A DNA stretch of 64,000 bases from a virus. The stretch spans positions 1 through 64,000 of IMG/VR virus record IMGVR_UViG_3300014720_000001; one strand, written 5' to 3'. Below, piece by piece: positions 45,732 to 54,760 of this stretch. The position numbers were made by a program, and so were the translations under genes. The stretch's first letter is position 1. Every line of letters begins with the position of its first letter. The notes under the pieces were generated by a model. That model was given only the letters and a program-made list of their open reading frames with translations, had not been told where the DNA came from and made no database searches.

Positions 45732-48617
45732 TTAGGTACGCGGAATAATCGGGTAATTACCGTTGATGATCTTGGGTGTATTCGACTTAAACTCTGGTTC
45801 TTTGTATTCGGCCGCTAATCCGGGCGCTGGGTTGCGTTGCTTGTCGATATACCCACCCTCAAGTTGAACTATCTTGAAATCTTGCTCGACATAGGCCGGC
45901 TCCGAGTTCAACCATTTATCTCCCGGGAATGGGAACGTCTTACCACACGCAGCGGCGACAACGGGCCGTTCGGTCCACTTATCAGGAATCTTTCCGTCGA
46001 GTCGCGCCATCTGTTGCCAGCGGTCCTCGTACAACATGAAGTCAGGGATCTTATAGTCTTCATCGCGCCGGAACGAGAACTCCATAATTGTCATCACGCG
46101 ATCATTACCAGCGCGCTTTTCTTCGTACCATGTTTGCTGAATTTTCTGTGTATCAATCTGGTCGCCAACGTCTGGAATGTCGACGTCAATAAGTTGTTTA
46201 AACAGCTCCACGGCCGCGCGCACTTGTGCTTGACAGTCACCGTCGCAGGGACCAACAAAGATTGCGCCACGAGCCGCCATCTCGGTCAGAATGTGCCCCT
46301 TCGATACGAGCACGCTACCGTCGCACAACACGTTGCCGTCGCAGAAAATGTCGCCGTCCGTACCAATCGGACCGCAAAGCAGCGTTAACGACTGCTTAAA
46401 CAAGTTAGCTTTATTCGTGCCGCCTACCTTTTGGCCGCCGAAGAAGTGATATACCGAACCCGACTCTTTCAGGTAGTTGTACAGGTTTTCAGACTTGGTA
46501 ATGATATCTTTACTGCCTTGCGCGGCGTCGAGCATGATGTCGCCGGGTTTGATGTTGCCGCCACCTGTGCGCATGTAAATCTGATGCGCCAGTCCCACCA
46601 CGTTTGAGTAGGGCGCGCGCGCAACAACACCGGCAAACTTGATCTCGTCGCCGCATTGCTCAAAGTCGTATTCAATTGTCTTGCCGCGCGACTCAAGCAG
46701 AATCCCGCCTTCCCGGTCAGACGTTTCGTTACCGGCGAACACCAGCACGTTACGCTCGGCCTTGATGCGCACGTTCTTTTCTGTCGCGGATACGTCGATA
46801 GACTTGTTGGCGCGCAGAATGACGTCATTACCGCCCCACGCTTGCACGTCGCGGCCGCCTTTGAGCCACACATCGCCCGGAGCCGAGATCGTCACGCAGC
46901 CGGCCACCATTCGAATCTCGCCGCCGTAACCGTCTCCAATAACTACGCCGCCATCCTCCAGCAGCGAGATATATGACTCCTGCTCGTAAAACTTTTGCTC
47001 GTTGTAGCGGTGGTCGATTTTCCACTGCTTTGGTACGGGCTCCTTGAGATACATCGAGCCCTTTAATTCACTAAACGTGGGAATCTTTTGATTTACGTCG
47101 GCGTAACCCTCGGATTTGAGATCTTGTTCTTCCCACGTCTTGTAATCTTTTTCGTGCCAGTAGAACGGGTGCAGGCCGGCATAGTTAAACAGATAGCCGT
47201 GCAGATCGAGAACAGCCGTGGCGCGCTGCATATTCGGCCACTTGGAGTCTGTCGTCTTGATGTCGCCGGTAATCTTGTGTTCGGGGCCGCTACCGTACTT
47301 GCTGGCGGCTTTGTAGTTCTGGTCGGTCCGGTCTCCTTTGCCGGACTCGGGGCGCTTTAGGCGCTGCGGAAAGGGCAGCAAAATGCGTTTAGATAACACA
47401 ATGCCCTTGGACGACGTGATAAAGCGCCGGCCGTCCATCGCCACGTTATCTTCTTGTAAACCGTATACGGGCTTTTCTTCGTGGTCCGGGCTTTTACTTC
47501 CGCCGCCGCAATCAGGCGCGAAACCCTTATCGCTTACCAGCGGCGACTCAAACGGCGGGCCGGGTTGGCCTTCGGGGTCCGGTTTATAGGTCCACTTTTG
47601 TTGGCCCTTCGGCGGCGCGTGTACAACTAGCCGCGTGCCCTGCCCAAGATATCCGTAAAACTTTTGGGTTCTGTGATACGGCTGCGCGAAGTCGTCTTTA
47701 TTTTCCCAGTGCGAGTAATAGGGCACGCCTTTGGGGCACTGGTAATCTTTGGGCTGGAAATCTTTTACGATGTCTTGGCCGGGCTCTAACAACCCCATCG
47801 CTTCCCACGGATAGGGCGCATAGCCGTTGGTGTCGTTGCACTCGGCTTGATCCATGTAGGCGTCGCGCTCTGTGCCGGCTGTCCAGACCTGCATGTTGTA
47901 GCCGGCCACGCGGAGCATCTGATCGTGGTAGAACCCGTAAACGCCGCAGAACTCGTTTACAGAGGCCCGAAACATGAAGTCGTCGACCGTGACGCCGATG
48001 CCGGTTGTCGAGATCGCGCCCCACTCGCTGGCTAACGTAGCATCCCACGGGCGCCAGCCGCTCCAATCGACCATCTGCCCGTTGAGCTTTTCTTTGATGT
48101 ACTTCTTGTGGCAGTCGTCAACGCGCTTGCGGCTGGCCTGCGAGATGTAGTCGTGGTACGCCCGCTTACCGATATCTAAAACACCGGGAGCCGCGCCAAG
48201 AATGTAACCCTGCCCCAGCCGGTCGTGCACCATAACGATGACGGGCGTACCGGGCGCGTACGTGTTAATCGCCGAAGCGCCAAAACAAACCTGACTCGTT
48301 TGGGTCAGGGCTGCCGCAATAATGGGCGCGCGCGACTTCTCGACGAACACTTTGTAGCAGTTGGCGATAGCCGTGCCGTCGACGACCATGCCTGTACAGA
48401 TGCGCCCAGTGTCCTGAAACCCGGCTTTAAAACCGTGTAACTTACTGTTTGGATCTGCTACAGCTTGTGTTTGTGCGCCCCACGCCGCGGTCGCCGTACG
48501 ACTAGAAAACTGCGTATTGTTTTGAACTCGTCGCGCAGTCTGTGTTTGGTCGTATGTGTGTTGCTGTCCGGTGGCTGGCGTAAGACTAACTGGTTTCGGG
48601 AGCGGTTGCTCGCTCAT
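45732..48617 (-). CDS. Central baseplate spike or VgrG/gp5-like protein
   Basis: 961 residues. The N-terminal ~180 residues (ICTGMVVDGTAIANCYKVFV, GTPVIVMVHDRLGQGYILGA) suggest an OB-fold as in gp5/VgrG spikes. Around residues 560-680 is a repetitive beta region: YISLLEDGGVVIGDGYGGEI and RMVAGCVTISAPGDVWLKGG, then RANKSIDVSATEKNVRIKAE, typical of triple-stranded beta-helix spikes. The C-terminal ~180 residues are helical and beta mixed. No lysozyme domain is visible, so the phage may lack a cell-wall hydrolase here. Long leader with two hairpins follows the tube gene terminator. Confidence 0.75.
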   Translation of the reverse strand: MSEQPLPKPVSLTPATGQQHTYDQTQTARRVQNNTQFSSRTATAAWGAQTQAVADPNSKLHGFKAGFQDTGRICTGMVVDGTAIANCYKVFVEKSRAPIIAAALTQTSQVCFGASAINTYAPGTPVIVMVHDRLGQGYILGAAPGVLDIGKRAYHDYISQASRKRVDDCHKKYIKEKLNGQMVDWSGWRPWDATLASEWGAISTTGIGVTVDDFMFRASVNEFCGVYGFYHDQMLRVAGYNMQVWTAGTERDAYMDQAECNDTNGYAPYPWEAMGLLEPGQDIVKDFQPKDYQCPKGVPYYSHWENKDDFAQPYHRTQKFYGYLGQGTRLVVHAPPKGQQKWTYKPDPEGQPGPPFESPLVSDKGFAPDCGGGSKSPDHEEKPVYGLQEDNVAMDGRRFITSSKGIVLSKRILLPFPQRLKRPESGKGDRTDQNYKAASKYGSGPEHKITGDIKTTDSKWPNMQRATAVLDLHGYLFNYAGLHPFYWHEKDYKTWEEQDLKSEGYADVNQKIPTFSELKGSMYLKEPVPKQWKIDHRYNEQKFYEQESYISLLEDGGVVIGDGYGGEIRMVAGCVTISAPGDVWLKGGRDVQAWGGNDVILRANKSIDVSATEKNVRIKAERNVLVFAGNETSDREGGILLESRGKTIEYDFEQCGDEIKFAGVVARAPYSNVVGLAHQIYMRTGGGNIKPGDIMLDAAQGSKDIITKSENLYNYLKESGSVYHFFGGQKVGGTNKANLFKQSLTLLCGPIGTDGDIFCDGNVLCDGSVLVSKGHILTEMAARGAIFVGPCDGDCQAQVRAAVELFKQLIDVDIPDVGDQIDTQKIQQTWYEEKRAGNDRVMTIMEFSFRRDEDYKIPDFMLYEDRWQQMARLDGKIPDKWTERPVVAAACGKTFPFPGDKWLNSEPAYVEQDFKIVQLEGGYIDKQRNPAPGLAAEYKEPEFKSNTPKIINGNYPIIPRT

Positions 48618-48643
48618 TTTATTTCACCAAGTTGGCGTGTTAC

Positions 48644-48671
48644 GGGCGCAAGCGCCCCGGGCTGCTAGCCC
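48644..48671 (-). promoter_or_regulatory. Two small hairpins in the spike leader
   Basis: GGGCGC-AA-GCGCCC at 48644-48657 and GGGCT-GCT-AGCCC at 48659-48671 lie one base apart, 27 bases or more before the spike ATG at 48617. They lie after the terminator at 48680 in transcript order, so the spike transcript may start between and carry both. They could protect the mRNA end or modulate translation. Confidence 0.6.
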
Positions 48672-48679
48672 AATACAAT

Positions 48680-48712
48680 AAACGGCGGCTGCGAAAACCG
48701 CAACCGCCGTTT
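48680..48712 (-). terminator. Intrinsic-type terminator after the tube gene
   Basis: A 14-pair stem (AAACGGCGGTTGCG with CGCAGCCGCCGTTT on the minus strand, one G-U) has a five-base loop and is followed by a modest T-rich ATTGTATTG. It lies between the tube gene and the spike gene. The weak T-run means it may be partial, allowing read-through. Confidence 0.72.
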
Positions 48713-48744
48713 AATTGTTTGTGTTTGCTCGATCAACGCGCTGG

Positions 48745-49176
48745 TTAGGCAACGTCGATATCGCTGCAAATAAAGCCTAGATTCTCGTTAATCACGACGT
48801 CTTGAGCCGTGACGCTGGCGCCAATCGACGTCAGAGTCGCGTCCTTTACGTCGTACCGCACGCGGCCGCCACCTTTGCACGATGTACCGACCAGCTGCAT
48901 GTTTTTCGGTTGGCACATGTTGCCGTACTGCTGGATAATCTGCGTAAACTGGCCGTTGCCGGCCATCACGCGCGTTAGTTGACACTGCCCCTGCCGACGG
49001 TTACCAACGTAATAAACGTTGTTGCTGCCGATCTCGTACAGGAAGTTAACGGTGCGGTTCACCGTAAACTGAAACTGCTGTACAAGCACGGCCTTGGAAC
49101 CGAGCGTAAGGGTAACGTCTTCTGCGCGCACGGCGCCGGTGTGCACTTGCGCCTGACTCTGCCACGGTACTGCCAT
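48745..49176 (-). CDS. Tail tube protein
   Basis: 143 residues. MAVPWQSQAQVHTGAVRAED and FQFTVNRTVNFLYEIGSNNV then QLTRVMAGNGQFTQIIQQYG have the strand pattern and length of contractile-tail tube proteins (gp19 type). The position after the sheath and before the tape measure supports this. The ATG follows GCAGGTG. A 14-pair terminator follows the stop. Confidence 0.85.
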   Translation of the reverse strand: MAVPWQSQAQVHTGAVRAEDVTLTLGSKAVLVQQFQFTVNRTVNFLYEIGSNNVYYVGNRRQGQCQLTRVMAGNGQFTQIIQQYGNMCQPKNMQLVGTSCKGGGRVRYDVKDATLTSIGASVTAQDVVINENLGFICSDIDVA

Positions 49177-49219
49177 AGTTCACCTGCTGTTGTTGGGTTG
49201 GTTACTTACAATTACGCGA

Positions 49220-52200
49220 TTAGACCACTAAGTGCAGCTCAATGTTGTTGAGCGGCGCCGGGACAGTCAGATCAAGCACAATCTCGATGCGATCCTTGAG
49301 CAGCGGATGAATCTGCAGCTTGCGGATTTCGCCATCAATGAGTTGCGAGCCCAGTTCCTCGGTATTACCGTTGCCCTTAAGGAAATCGATAATCGCCGTG
49401 ACTTCGTACTCTAACCGGCTGACCATACCCGGCTGCGCGTTGGTGCGGCCGATGTAGGGCTTCAGGCGACGGTAGAACAGGTACGACATGCTGTCGACGT
49501 TACGACGAATCATTTCTTCGCGACGGTTCAGATCGAGATTGTCGGTCGTCAAGGCGTGACGCGTATGCGGCGTGCCGTCCTTGTCTTCCGTCACAATCCA
49601 GACGCCGGCCTCGGCCATGCGGTTAAGCTGGGTTTCGTTGAGGTACTTGTAGGAACGCGAGAAATCATCGAAACCGGCAACCTCGACGTTCGTCAGCGGC
49701 TGGTGGGGCACCACGCCGGAGACGAGACCGGCCAGAGCGGCCGCAAGGTAGTAACCGGGCTGGATAGTGCCGGCTTCGCCGACCTGATCCGGCCACACGG
49801 CGCACACGCGACGGTTCGAGAGCGAACCACCCTGCTGCGCGACGTCTTCAACAATTTCGTTGCGGTTACGGTTATGCCAGACTTCGACGCGCTGCGGAAC
49901 TGTGACAGCGGCGTCAGCGCCGGAGTACAGCAGCAGGGTCGATTCCGAAATAACCTGATCCACAACGTACTCTTCGTACTGCTCTTCACCGAAGCCGTCC
50001 ACCGAGTAGTTGTAGCGCACGATATCGCCGGGGCGCACTTCATTTGTGATGAAGTACCCATTGCCCGACGTTACCGTCAGCTTCGTGTACTGCGTGTTGG
50101 TTGCGTTCGGGTCGTCGGCCAGCGTGGCAAGAACCGGGTCATTGACCGTCTCACCAAGCACACCGGCGATGTTTACGCCTTCACCAACAACCTGCGCGAC
50201 CGGTTGCGCCTTGAGGGCGAAGAAGCCGGCCTTCCAGTTGTTCGCGTACTCATTCGACTCGGCGCCGATGTGCGCGGCCCACAGGTTTTGAATCCTGCGG
50301 TCGAACGTCATCGGAACGAGGTTATACATGTCATCGCGGCCCTTGATGCGCTCAAGCACCTGTACCCACTTGTCCATGTCAGGCCCGAGCGAACGACCTT
50401 CTTCGTCGTACTTCTCGGGGTCAGCTACCGCTGTGTACTTCACCACGGTACCGTTGCTGTTGGAGAGCGCCTTGTAGACGCCCCACTTCAGCGGGTTATC
50501 GGGATCGAGCTGACCCTTGATGTTGTCGAGATCGGCAACGTCGCTGATCGAGTTGACCTGATCGGCCAGCTCAGACAGCCACTCGCGATACTCGACGTAC
50601 ACCTTGCCGGAGAGAACCGGCAGCGGTTGCTCAGCGCCGGCGCTCGTCCACTCGGGGTGGTAAGCGACGATGCCTTCCTGCACGCAGATTTGGGTGTCTT
50701 CAAACCAGAAGTTGGTCATCGGCGCAAATCCGATCCGATTCTTCGAAATCTGGATGTCGTCCTTGATGAACAACTTGAGGTCCATATCTTCGCCGCTGAT
50801 CAGCTGGCAGGTAGCCGTCGCCAACACCTTGCCAGCACCGGTACCCGGCGAGGCAATAGTTACCGTCGGCGCAACTGTGTAACCTGCGCCGCGGTTAGTC
50901 ACGGTGATCGCCACTACCTTGCCGGCGTTGTCGCCGGTGCCGAGCACGGCAACGCCCGTGGCAGTTTGATTCTGCACGAGGTTACCGGTCGGGGCCGAAA
51001 ACGTAACAGTCGGCACAGTGGTGTAACCCGAACCAGCGTTTGTGATGCTGACAGGACCAACCTTGTCGATCGGCGCGCCGTCTTGGGCAAGCAACACCGT
51101 CGGAAGGTCGTCGCGCAGGATGAGCTTGCGCACCGGACCAGCCTTGCTGGAGTTAACAGTGATGTACCACTTGTCGCCCTTGCGAAGACCAGCGACCGCG
51201 TCAGGGTTGTCGCCAGACGTGCCGATGAACTTAACCTTTACGCCGTTCGTGCCGATCGACACGCCGACCGCGTTCAAGCCAACACCGTCGCCAGTGACTT
51301 CGGTCGGGCCAGAGAAGTCGAGACCCTTGACCGTGCGCACAGTGATCTCGGGGAGTTGATCCCACGTGCCACCCTTGGTGCACTCGATGACGTAGGTGTC
51401 GTTCTTGGCGCCAACGTACTTGCCAAGGATGTCAACCGCGCCGCTGACACCGTTCACAGACTCTTCAGTCTGGTACGGGCCGTCAGCGTCAGAAACAGCC
51501 TTGACCTTTTCGTAGGTCTGCTTGACGTCAAACTTCCACTTCTGGCCGACGGCAAACGTGTCATTGCCGGAGGTTGTGAAACGCACCGAAAGACCGCGCG
51601 TACCGATGAAGGTCACGCCGTCGTTGTCGTCAAAATCGTTCGGCTGAATCTCGGCCTGATCGTCAGTGCCGCTGGCCGAAACAACACGCAGACGGGCAGC
51701 GTTGCAACCCGAAATGGTGCTCTTGATGACTTCAACAACGTACTCTTCTTCAACAGCGCCAGAAACGAGACCGTCATAGTCGTTCGCGCCCTCGTCTTCA
51801 GCGGTCAGAACAGTTACGGCGACGGCGTTATCGACGCCCTCGATTTGCGTAACAGTTACGTCGACGCCGTTTTCAGCGTCAGCTGCGTAGCTGTCCTGAT
51901 TGTTAACGTCCGAAACTGCCGGCAGGATACGCGACGGAACAAGGTCGCTGGCGAAACCGGTTACATACGTCTCAAGCACAGTCTCGATGCAGTCGTTGTC
52001 GGCACTCACAGTGCGGAGCTGAACAACGTCACCGAGCTGCACGTCGCGATCGGCGAACGCGCTTGACCGCGGGTACGCGGCACCGTTCGACTTGAACGAC
52101 AGCGTGCTGGACTGAATCCAGTTCGTCTTGCCGGGCACAGCTGTAATAGTTGTGTCGCCTTCGCCCATGTTGTGCGCGTAGTAACGCAGCATGGCATCGT

Positions 52201-52447
52201 CGACGTACAGCTTGACGTACGGCAGATCGACAACCGAGCCGGCTTTACGCTGCGGCCACGGATAGCACGTGTCGTTGAGACGGTCGTACTGACCGAGAAG
52301 ACAGAACTTCTTCTCGTCGGTATTGCTATAGCGATGAAGAACAGCGTGCGGGCCAGCGATGTGGGCGCGCAGCGGCTCCGTGATCTCCGTGGGGACGATA
52401 CGGAACTCTTGGAAAACGAGAACTTGTGGTTTTACGTAGCTCGACAT
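49220..52447 (-). CDS. Tail sheath protein, enlarged by internal insertions
   Basis: 1075 residues, far more than the ~660 of the T4 sheath. The C-terminal core is diagnostic: VAGFDDFSRSYKYLNETQLN, RMAEAGVWIVTEDKDGTPH, and the final EIRKLQIHPLLKDRIEIVLD strand that joins subunits. The N-terminus MSSYVKPQVLVFQEFRIVPT is also typical. Residues ~210-315 and ~325-435 are two related beta domains with an IGT-x-G-x-x-V-x-F core, and ~465-550 has two GxGYTxxPTV repeats. These extra domains probably decorate the outside of the sheath. GGAGG lies nine bases before the ATG; a GTATACT element lies 57 bases further upstream. Confidence 0.92.
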   Translation of the reverse strand: MSSYVKPQVLVFQEFRIVPTEITEPLRAHIAGPHAVLHRYSNTDEKKFCLLGQYDRLNDTCYPWPQRKAGSVVDLPYVKLYVDDAMLRYYAHNMGEGDTTITAVPGKTNWIQSSTLSFKSNGAAYPRSSAFADRDVQLGDVVQLRTVSADNDCIETVLETYVTGFASDLVPSRILPAVSDVNNQDSYAADAENGVDVTVTQIEGVDNAVAVTVLTAEDEGANDYDGLVSGAVEEEYVVEVIKSTISGCNAARLRVVSASGTDDQAEIQPNDFDDNDGVTFIGTRGLSVRFTTSGNDTFAVGQKWKFDVKQTYEKVKAVSDADGPYQTEESVNGVSGAVDILGKYVGAKNDTYVIECTKGGTWDQLPEITVRTVKGLDFSGPTEVTGDGVGLNAVGVSIGTNGVKVKFIGTSGDNPDAVAGLRKGDKWYITVNSSKAGPVRKLILRDDLPTVLLAQDGAPIDKVGPVSITNAGSGYTTVPTVTFSAPTGNLVQNQTATGVAVLGTGDNAGKVVAITVTNRGAGYTVAPTVTIASPGTGAGKVLATATCQLISGEDMDLKLFIKDDIQISKNRIGFAPMTNFWFEDTQICVQEGIVAYHPEWTSAGAEQPLPVLSGKVYVEYREWLSELADQVNSISDVADLDNIKGQLDPDNPLKWGVYKALSNSNGTVVKYTAVADPEKYDEEGRSLGPDMDKWVQVLERIKGRDDMYNLVPMTFDRRIQNLWAAHIGAESNEYANNWKAGFFALKAQPVAQVVGEGVNIAGVLGETVNDPVLATLADDPNATNTQYTKLTVTSGNGYFITNEVRPGDIVRYNYSVDGFGEEQYEEYVVDQVISESTLLLYSGADAAVTVPQRVEVWHNRNRNEIVEDVAQQGGSLSNRRVCAVWPDQVGEAGTIQPGYYLAAALAGLVSGVVPHQPLTNVEVAGFDDFSRSYKYLNETQLNRMAEAGVWIVTEDKDGTPHTRHALTTDNLDLNRREEMIRRNVDSMSYLFYRRLKPYIGRTNAQPGMVSRLEYEVTAIIDFLKGNGNTEELGSQLIDGEIRKLQIHPLLKDRIEIVLDLTVPAPLNNIELHLVV
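50870..51820 (-). repeat. Duplicated surface domains inside the sheath gene
   Basis: Two ~110-residue domains (51820-51505 and 51475-51145) share the order of blocks: a tYVvEv-type strand, an lRV-x-T or VRTVKG strand, IGTxGLxVxF and GDKWY/GQKWKF. They are followed by two NAGSGYTTVPTVTF and RGAGYTVAPTVTI copies near 51030 and 50890. Confidence 0.75.
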
Positions 52448-52455
52448 ACGTCTCG

Positions 52456-52465
52456 GCCTCCGTGC
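52456..52465 (-). promoter_or_regulatory. CACGGAGG ribosome site of the sheath gene
   Basis: The minus strand reads GCACGGAGGC nine bases before the sheath ATG. This is a variant of the ACACGGAGGT leader that also precedes 54761-55753, 57576-58154 and 58209-58634. Confidence 0.65.
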
Positions 52466-52503
52466 CTAAAATTTACGTGTGTGCGGTAGGGCGGTCAGGT
52501 CGT

Positions 52504-52510
52504 AGTATAC
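52504..52510 (-). promoter_or_regulatory. GTATACT element before the sheath gene
   Basis: The minus strand reads GTATACTACGACCTGACC, which agrees with the element at 934-940 (GTATACTAAACGGTGACC) at the ends. A T8 tract lies just upstream, 52527-52534 region, but its hairpin is weak. It fits a start of the sheath-tube transcript. No -35 hexamer is evident. Confidence 0.5.
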
Positions 52511-52554
52511 ACAACTACGGGTTTCCAAAAAAAACACCCCACCGTGAAAATTTC

Positions 52555-53265
52555 TTAACAAGACAATAAATCCGATGCCTTGAAGACAATCCGCTTTAGG
52601 CGCGGCGCATACGGCTGGAGCAACCAAGCTTCCTCGGCGACGTACGCAACAGTCACAGGGACGGCATATCCCTGAGCGACCTCTTGAACTTCTCCTATGC
52701 CGCCTACTTCGGCGACGTAAAAACGAAACAAATCCATTTGATCGCGAATCAAAGGCGAAAAGTTAATTAAAAACTTCAGTACCTCTGTCGCAAGAAATTC
52801 GGTTTCTGCGCCGGCAGAACTAAGGCAGTATATCGTGTGGCTACCTTCCCACATACCGGCGTAACTTACTGCTCCAGTATAGTCATTGGCGGCTGCAATG
52901 TCACCAATAGTTTGTTTTTGCCAGCGCCAACCATTTCGTTTAATTAATATCGCCGGGCGCTTGTCGGCAGTGTTGGGCGACCAGCGGGTAATACTTTCTA
53001 TCAAAATGCCGCCTTTGTTGTCGCCGGCGTCAGACGGCCGCCACGCGCCGAGTGTTTCCACGTGCCGACGAATCCGCGGTTCTTCAATGTTTTCTGGGTC
53101 GGCAAAGTGGCCCATTAACAATTGCCGTAAAAACCCGGTCATAACGTGCGGCCGTGTACCGTACGAGCACAGCGAACTGACCTTGTCGACGCGGTTTTCC
53201 GGTTTGCTGTCTTCCGGAAATTGCGCCTCAATCTCCGGCGGGTTCGGATCGTCGCAGGTACTCAT
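52555..53265 (-). CDS. Unknown neck or tail-completion protein
   Basis: 236 residues starting MSTCDDPNPPEIEAQFPEDS. It contains VKKFLINFSPLIRDQMDLFR-type helical sequence (FLINFSPLIRDQMDLFRFYV), AEVGGIGEVQEVAQGYAVP and a strand-rich end. It lies between neck proteins and the sheath, the usual place of tail completion proteins. No named family is recognised. ATG at 53265 lies inside the small upstream gene (53228-53380). Confidence 0.7.
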   Translation of the reverse strand: MSTCDDPNPPEIEAQFPEDSKPENRVDKVSSLCSYGTRPHVMTGFLRQLLMGHFADPENIEEPRIRRHVETLGAWRPSDAGDNKGGILIESITRWSPNTADKRPAILIKRNGWRWQKQTIGDIAAANDYTGAVSYAGMWEGSHTIYCLSSAGAETEFLATEVLKFLINFSPLIRDQMDLFRFYVAEVGGIGEVQEVAQGYAVPVTVAYVAEEAWLLQPYAPRLKRIVFKASDLLSC

Positions 53266-53380
53266 GTACGTTGTCCTTTAGTTTTTGGTCGTAAATCTTG
53301 GTCGGAGCAAACAAACTGATCTTTTTGGGTGTCAGCTGAATTTTATCGAGCTTCGGTTCGGCAGGATTTTTTTTGCTCAT
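53228..53380 (-). CDS. Short basic protein overlapping two neighbours
   Basis: A 50-codon frame: MSKKNPAEPKLDKIQLTPKK then ISLFAPTKIYDQKLKDNVHE and a stop after RRSEPAGD. The ATG at 53380 overlaps the upstream stop as TAATG, and the last 38 bases overlap the next gene. Composition (Lys-rich, ordered) is protein-like, and it fills a gap of over 100 bases. A small virion or assembly factor is possible. Confidence 0.55.
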   Translation of the reverse strand: MSKKNPAEPKLDKIQLTPKKISLFAPTKIYDQKLKDNVHEYLRRSEPAGD

Positions 53381-54699
53381 TAGATATCCCAAAAATCGTC
53401 TGGAGTGTTTTGCGCAACAGGTTCGCCGTCACATATTTGCTGCTCGTCACCAGTCGTCAGTGTTTCCCCGGTTTCCGCGGCGAGCGTTAAATTATCGCCA
53501 GACTCGTCTTCGGCCGCGGCGATGGGCACGCTTGGTATCCACGTGCACGCCTGCGGCTCGCCAACGTTAACAACGGTAACGTAATCAACATCCGGGCCGT
53601 ACTCGCCAAGCTTCTCGTACACGATAGCATAGTCGCCCGGGTTTAGCGCCAGCGATTGCGCCCATCGACCGTTTGCCGTTGTAGATGTCGTGGCGAGCGC
53701 AAGGTTTTTTGGTGTTGCAAAGCCGCTGACGTCAAATACGGTTTTAGCGTAAATGTAGATCTTAGCGCCATGAATCGGGCAACCGTTAGCGTCTTTGTAT
53801 ACGAACCTGTCGTTACCGTTGTAGTTCTGGTCAACCGGTACGGCGCCACAACCCTCGATCGGCAAAGTGGGCCCAACGCGCTCCGCAGGTTCGCCGCCGA
53901 TTTCGATGGCGTATGCGGTGTTGCTGAACGGGAGCAGACCCATTTTGACTTGATATACAATCGGCACGTTACGGATTGCGGCCGCTACTTGGATTGTTTC
54001 GACAAGCCAGCGTTCGTCGCTAGAGCCGTTAATCCAGATGTCGCTTTTATTAATCGCCGGGAATCCAATGACGCGCGCAGTGATATAGGGGTTGTGCCGA
54101 GTCATACCCTTAAACTGCGCGTCAACGTCTTCTTGAATAGTCTGGGTGGAAATGTCCCAGCACTGCAAAGACAGCGGCGGGTGGTAGCCAATTTCAAAGC
54201 CGGTGCCGTTGCAGACCGGGCAGTCCGAGTCCAGCACTTCTTGCGTCAGCTGATCTCGGCATCTGCGGCACGGCTTTCCGAAACGAAACGGCTTTAATAG
54301 GTAGCCCGGCACGGCAACATATTTAAACCGCAGCTGTTCTTTGCGGATAATCTCGCGCGCGATCAGCCAGTCTTTTTCAGGAAGGTCGCCGTAGCAGTTG
54401 GCGGCCTGTGAAACATAAACACTGGTCGGCGTAGTTAATACGACGCGATAGTGGTCCAGCAGGTCGTAGCCAGCTTCGCGCCATTCAGGGTCATAGGCGT
54501 TGTAACCGTTTACAACAGGGGCGCCGATGTTCACCCAATCGAGGCCGTCGCGCAGCCCGGTTTTGCCAAGTTGCAGCTGGAAGACGTACGGGCCGGGTTC
54601 GTTAAACGTGCGCTCTAGTTGCCACCAAACGCGTGTTGTACCGCGGACCATATGATCCACAGACACGCGGCGAAACGGGAAAATGCGAGATTGGGGCAT
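53380..54699 (-). CDS. Neck-region protein with zinc ribbon and Ig-like C-terminus
   Basis: 439 residues. Starts MPQSRIFPFRRVSVDHMVRG and contains a beta domain (RVWWQLERTFNEPGPYVFQL). A CRRCRDQ...CPVCNGTG zinc ribbon (CxxC-x12-CxxC) occurs around residues 142-162. A further beta domain follows from ~255, and a C-terminal Ig-like part has CPIHGAKIYIYAKTVFDVSG, like a carboxypeptidase-regulatory-type fold. It is flanked by neck proteins. A tail-terminator or neck role is inferred from context. ATG is at 54699; a stable hairpin is in the leader. Confidence 0.7.
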   Translation of the reverse strand: MPQSRIFPFRRVSVDHMVRGTTRVWWQLERTFNEPGPYVFQLQLGKTGLRDGLDWVNIGAPVVNGYNAYDPEWREAGYDLLDHYRVVLTTPTSVYVSQAANCYGDLPEKDWLIAREIIRKEQLRFKYVAVPGYLLKPFRFGKPCRRCRDQLTQEVLDSDCPVCNGTGFEIGYHPPLSLQCWDISTQTIQEDVDAQFKGMTRHNPYITARVIGFPAINKSDIWINGSSDERWLVETIQVAAAIRNVPIVYQVKMGLLPFSNTAYAIEIGGEPAERVGPTLPIEGCGAVPVDQNYNGNDRFVYKDANGCPIHGAKIYIYAKTVFDVSGFATPKNLALATTSTTANGRWAQSLALNPGDYAIVYEKLGEYGPDVDYVTVVNVGEPQACTWIPSVPIAAAEDESGDNLTLAAETGETLTTGDEQQICDGEPVAQNTPDDFWDI

Positions 54700-54719
54700 A
54701 TGCTTTTTTGAGCCTTTGC

Positions 54720-54752
54720 GCGGTTCGACATAAAAATATCATGTCAAACCGC
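54720..54752 (-). promoter_or_regulatory. Hairpin in the leader of the neck gene
   Basis: Arms gcggttcgacat and atgtcaaaccgc pair over 11 of 12 bases around a 9-base A/T-rich loop. No T-run follows on either strand, so it is not a clear terminator. It may be an RNA-processing or stability element between 54761-55753 and 53380-54699. Confidence 0.6.
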
Positions 54753-54760
54753 TCAAGATA

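Noticed and set aside
49556-52066. 836-codon open frame on the plus strand inside the sheath gene
   Set aside because: It is an antisense shadow of the strongly supported sheath gene; its Arg/Val/His-rich composition is typical of a mirrored frame and no ribosome site or family motif supports it.
52523-52554. T8 tract before the sheath element as a terminator
   Set aside because: Only three or four base pairs can form in front of the T-run, so there is no convincing stem.
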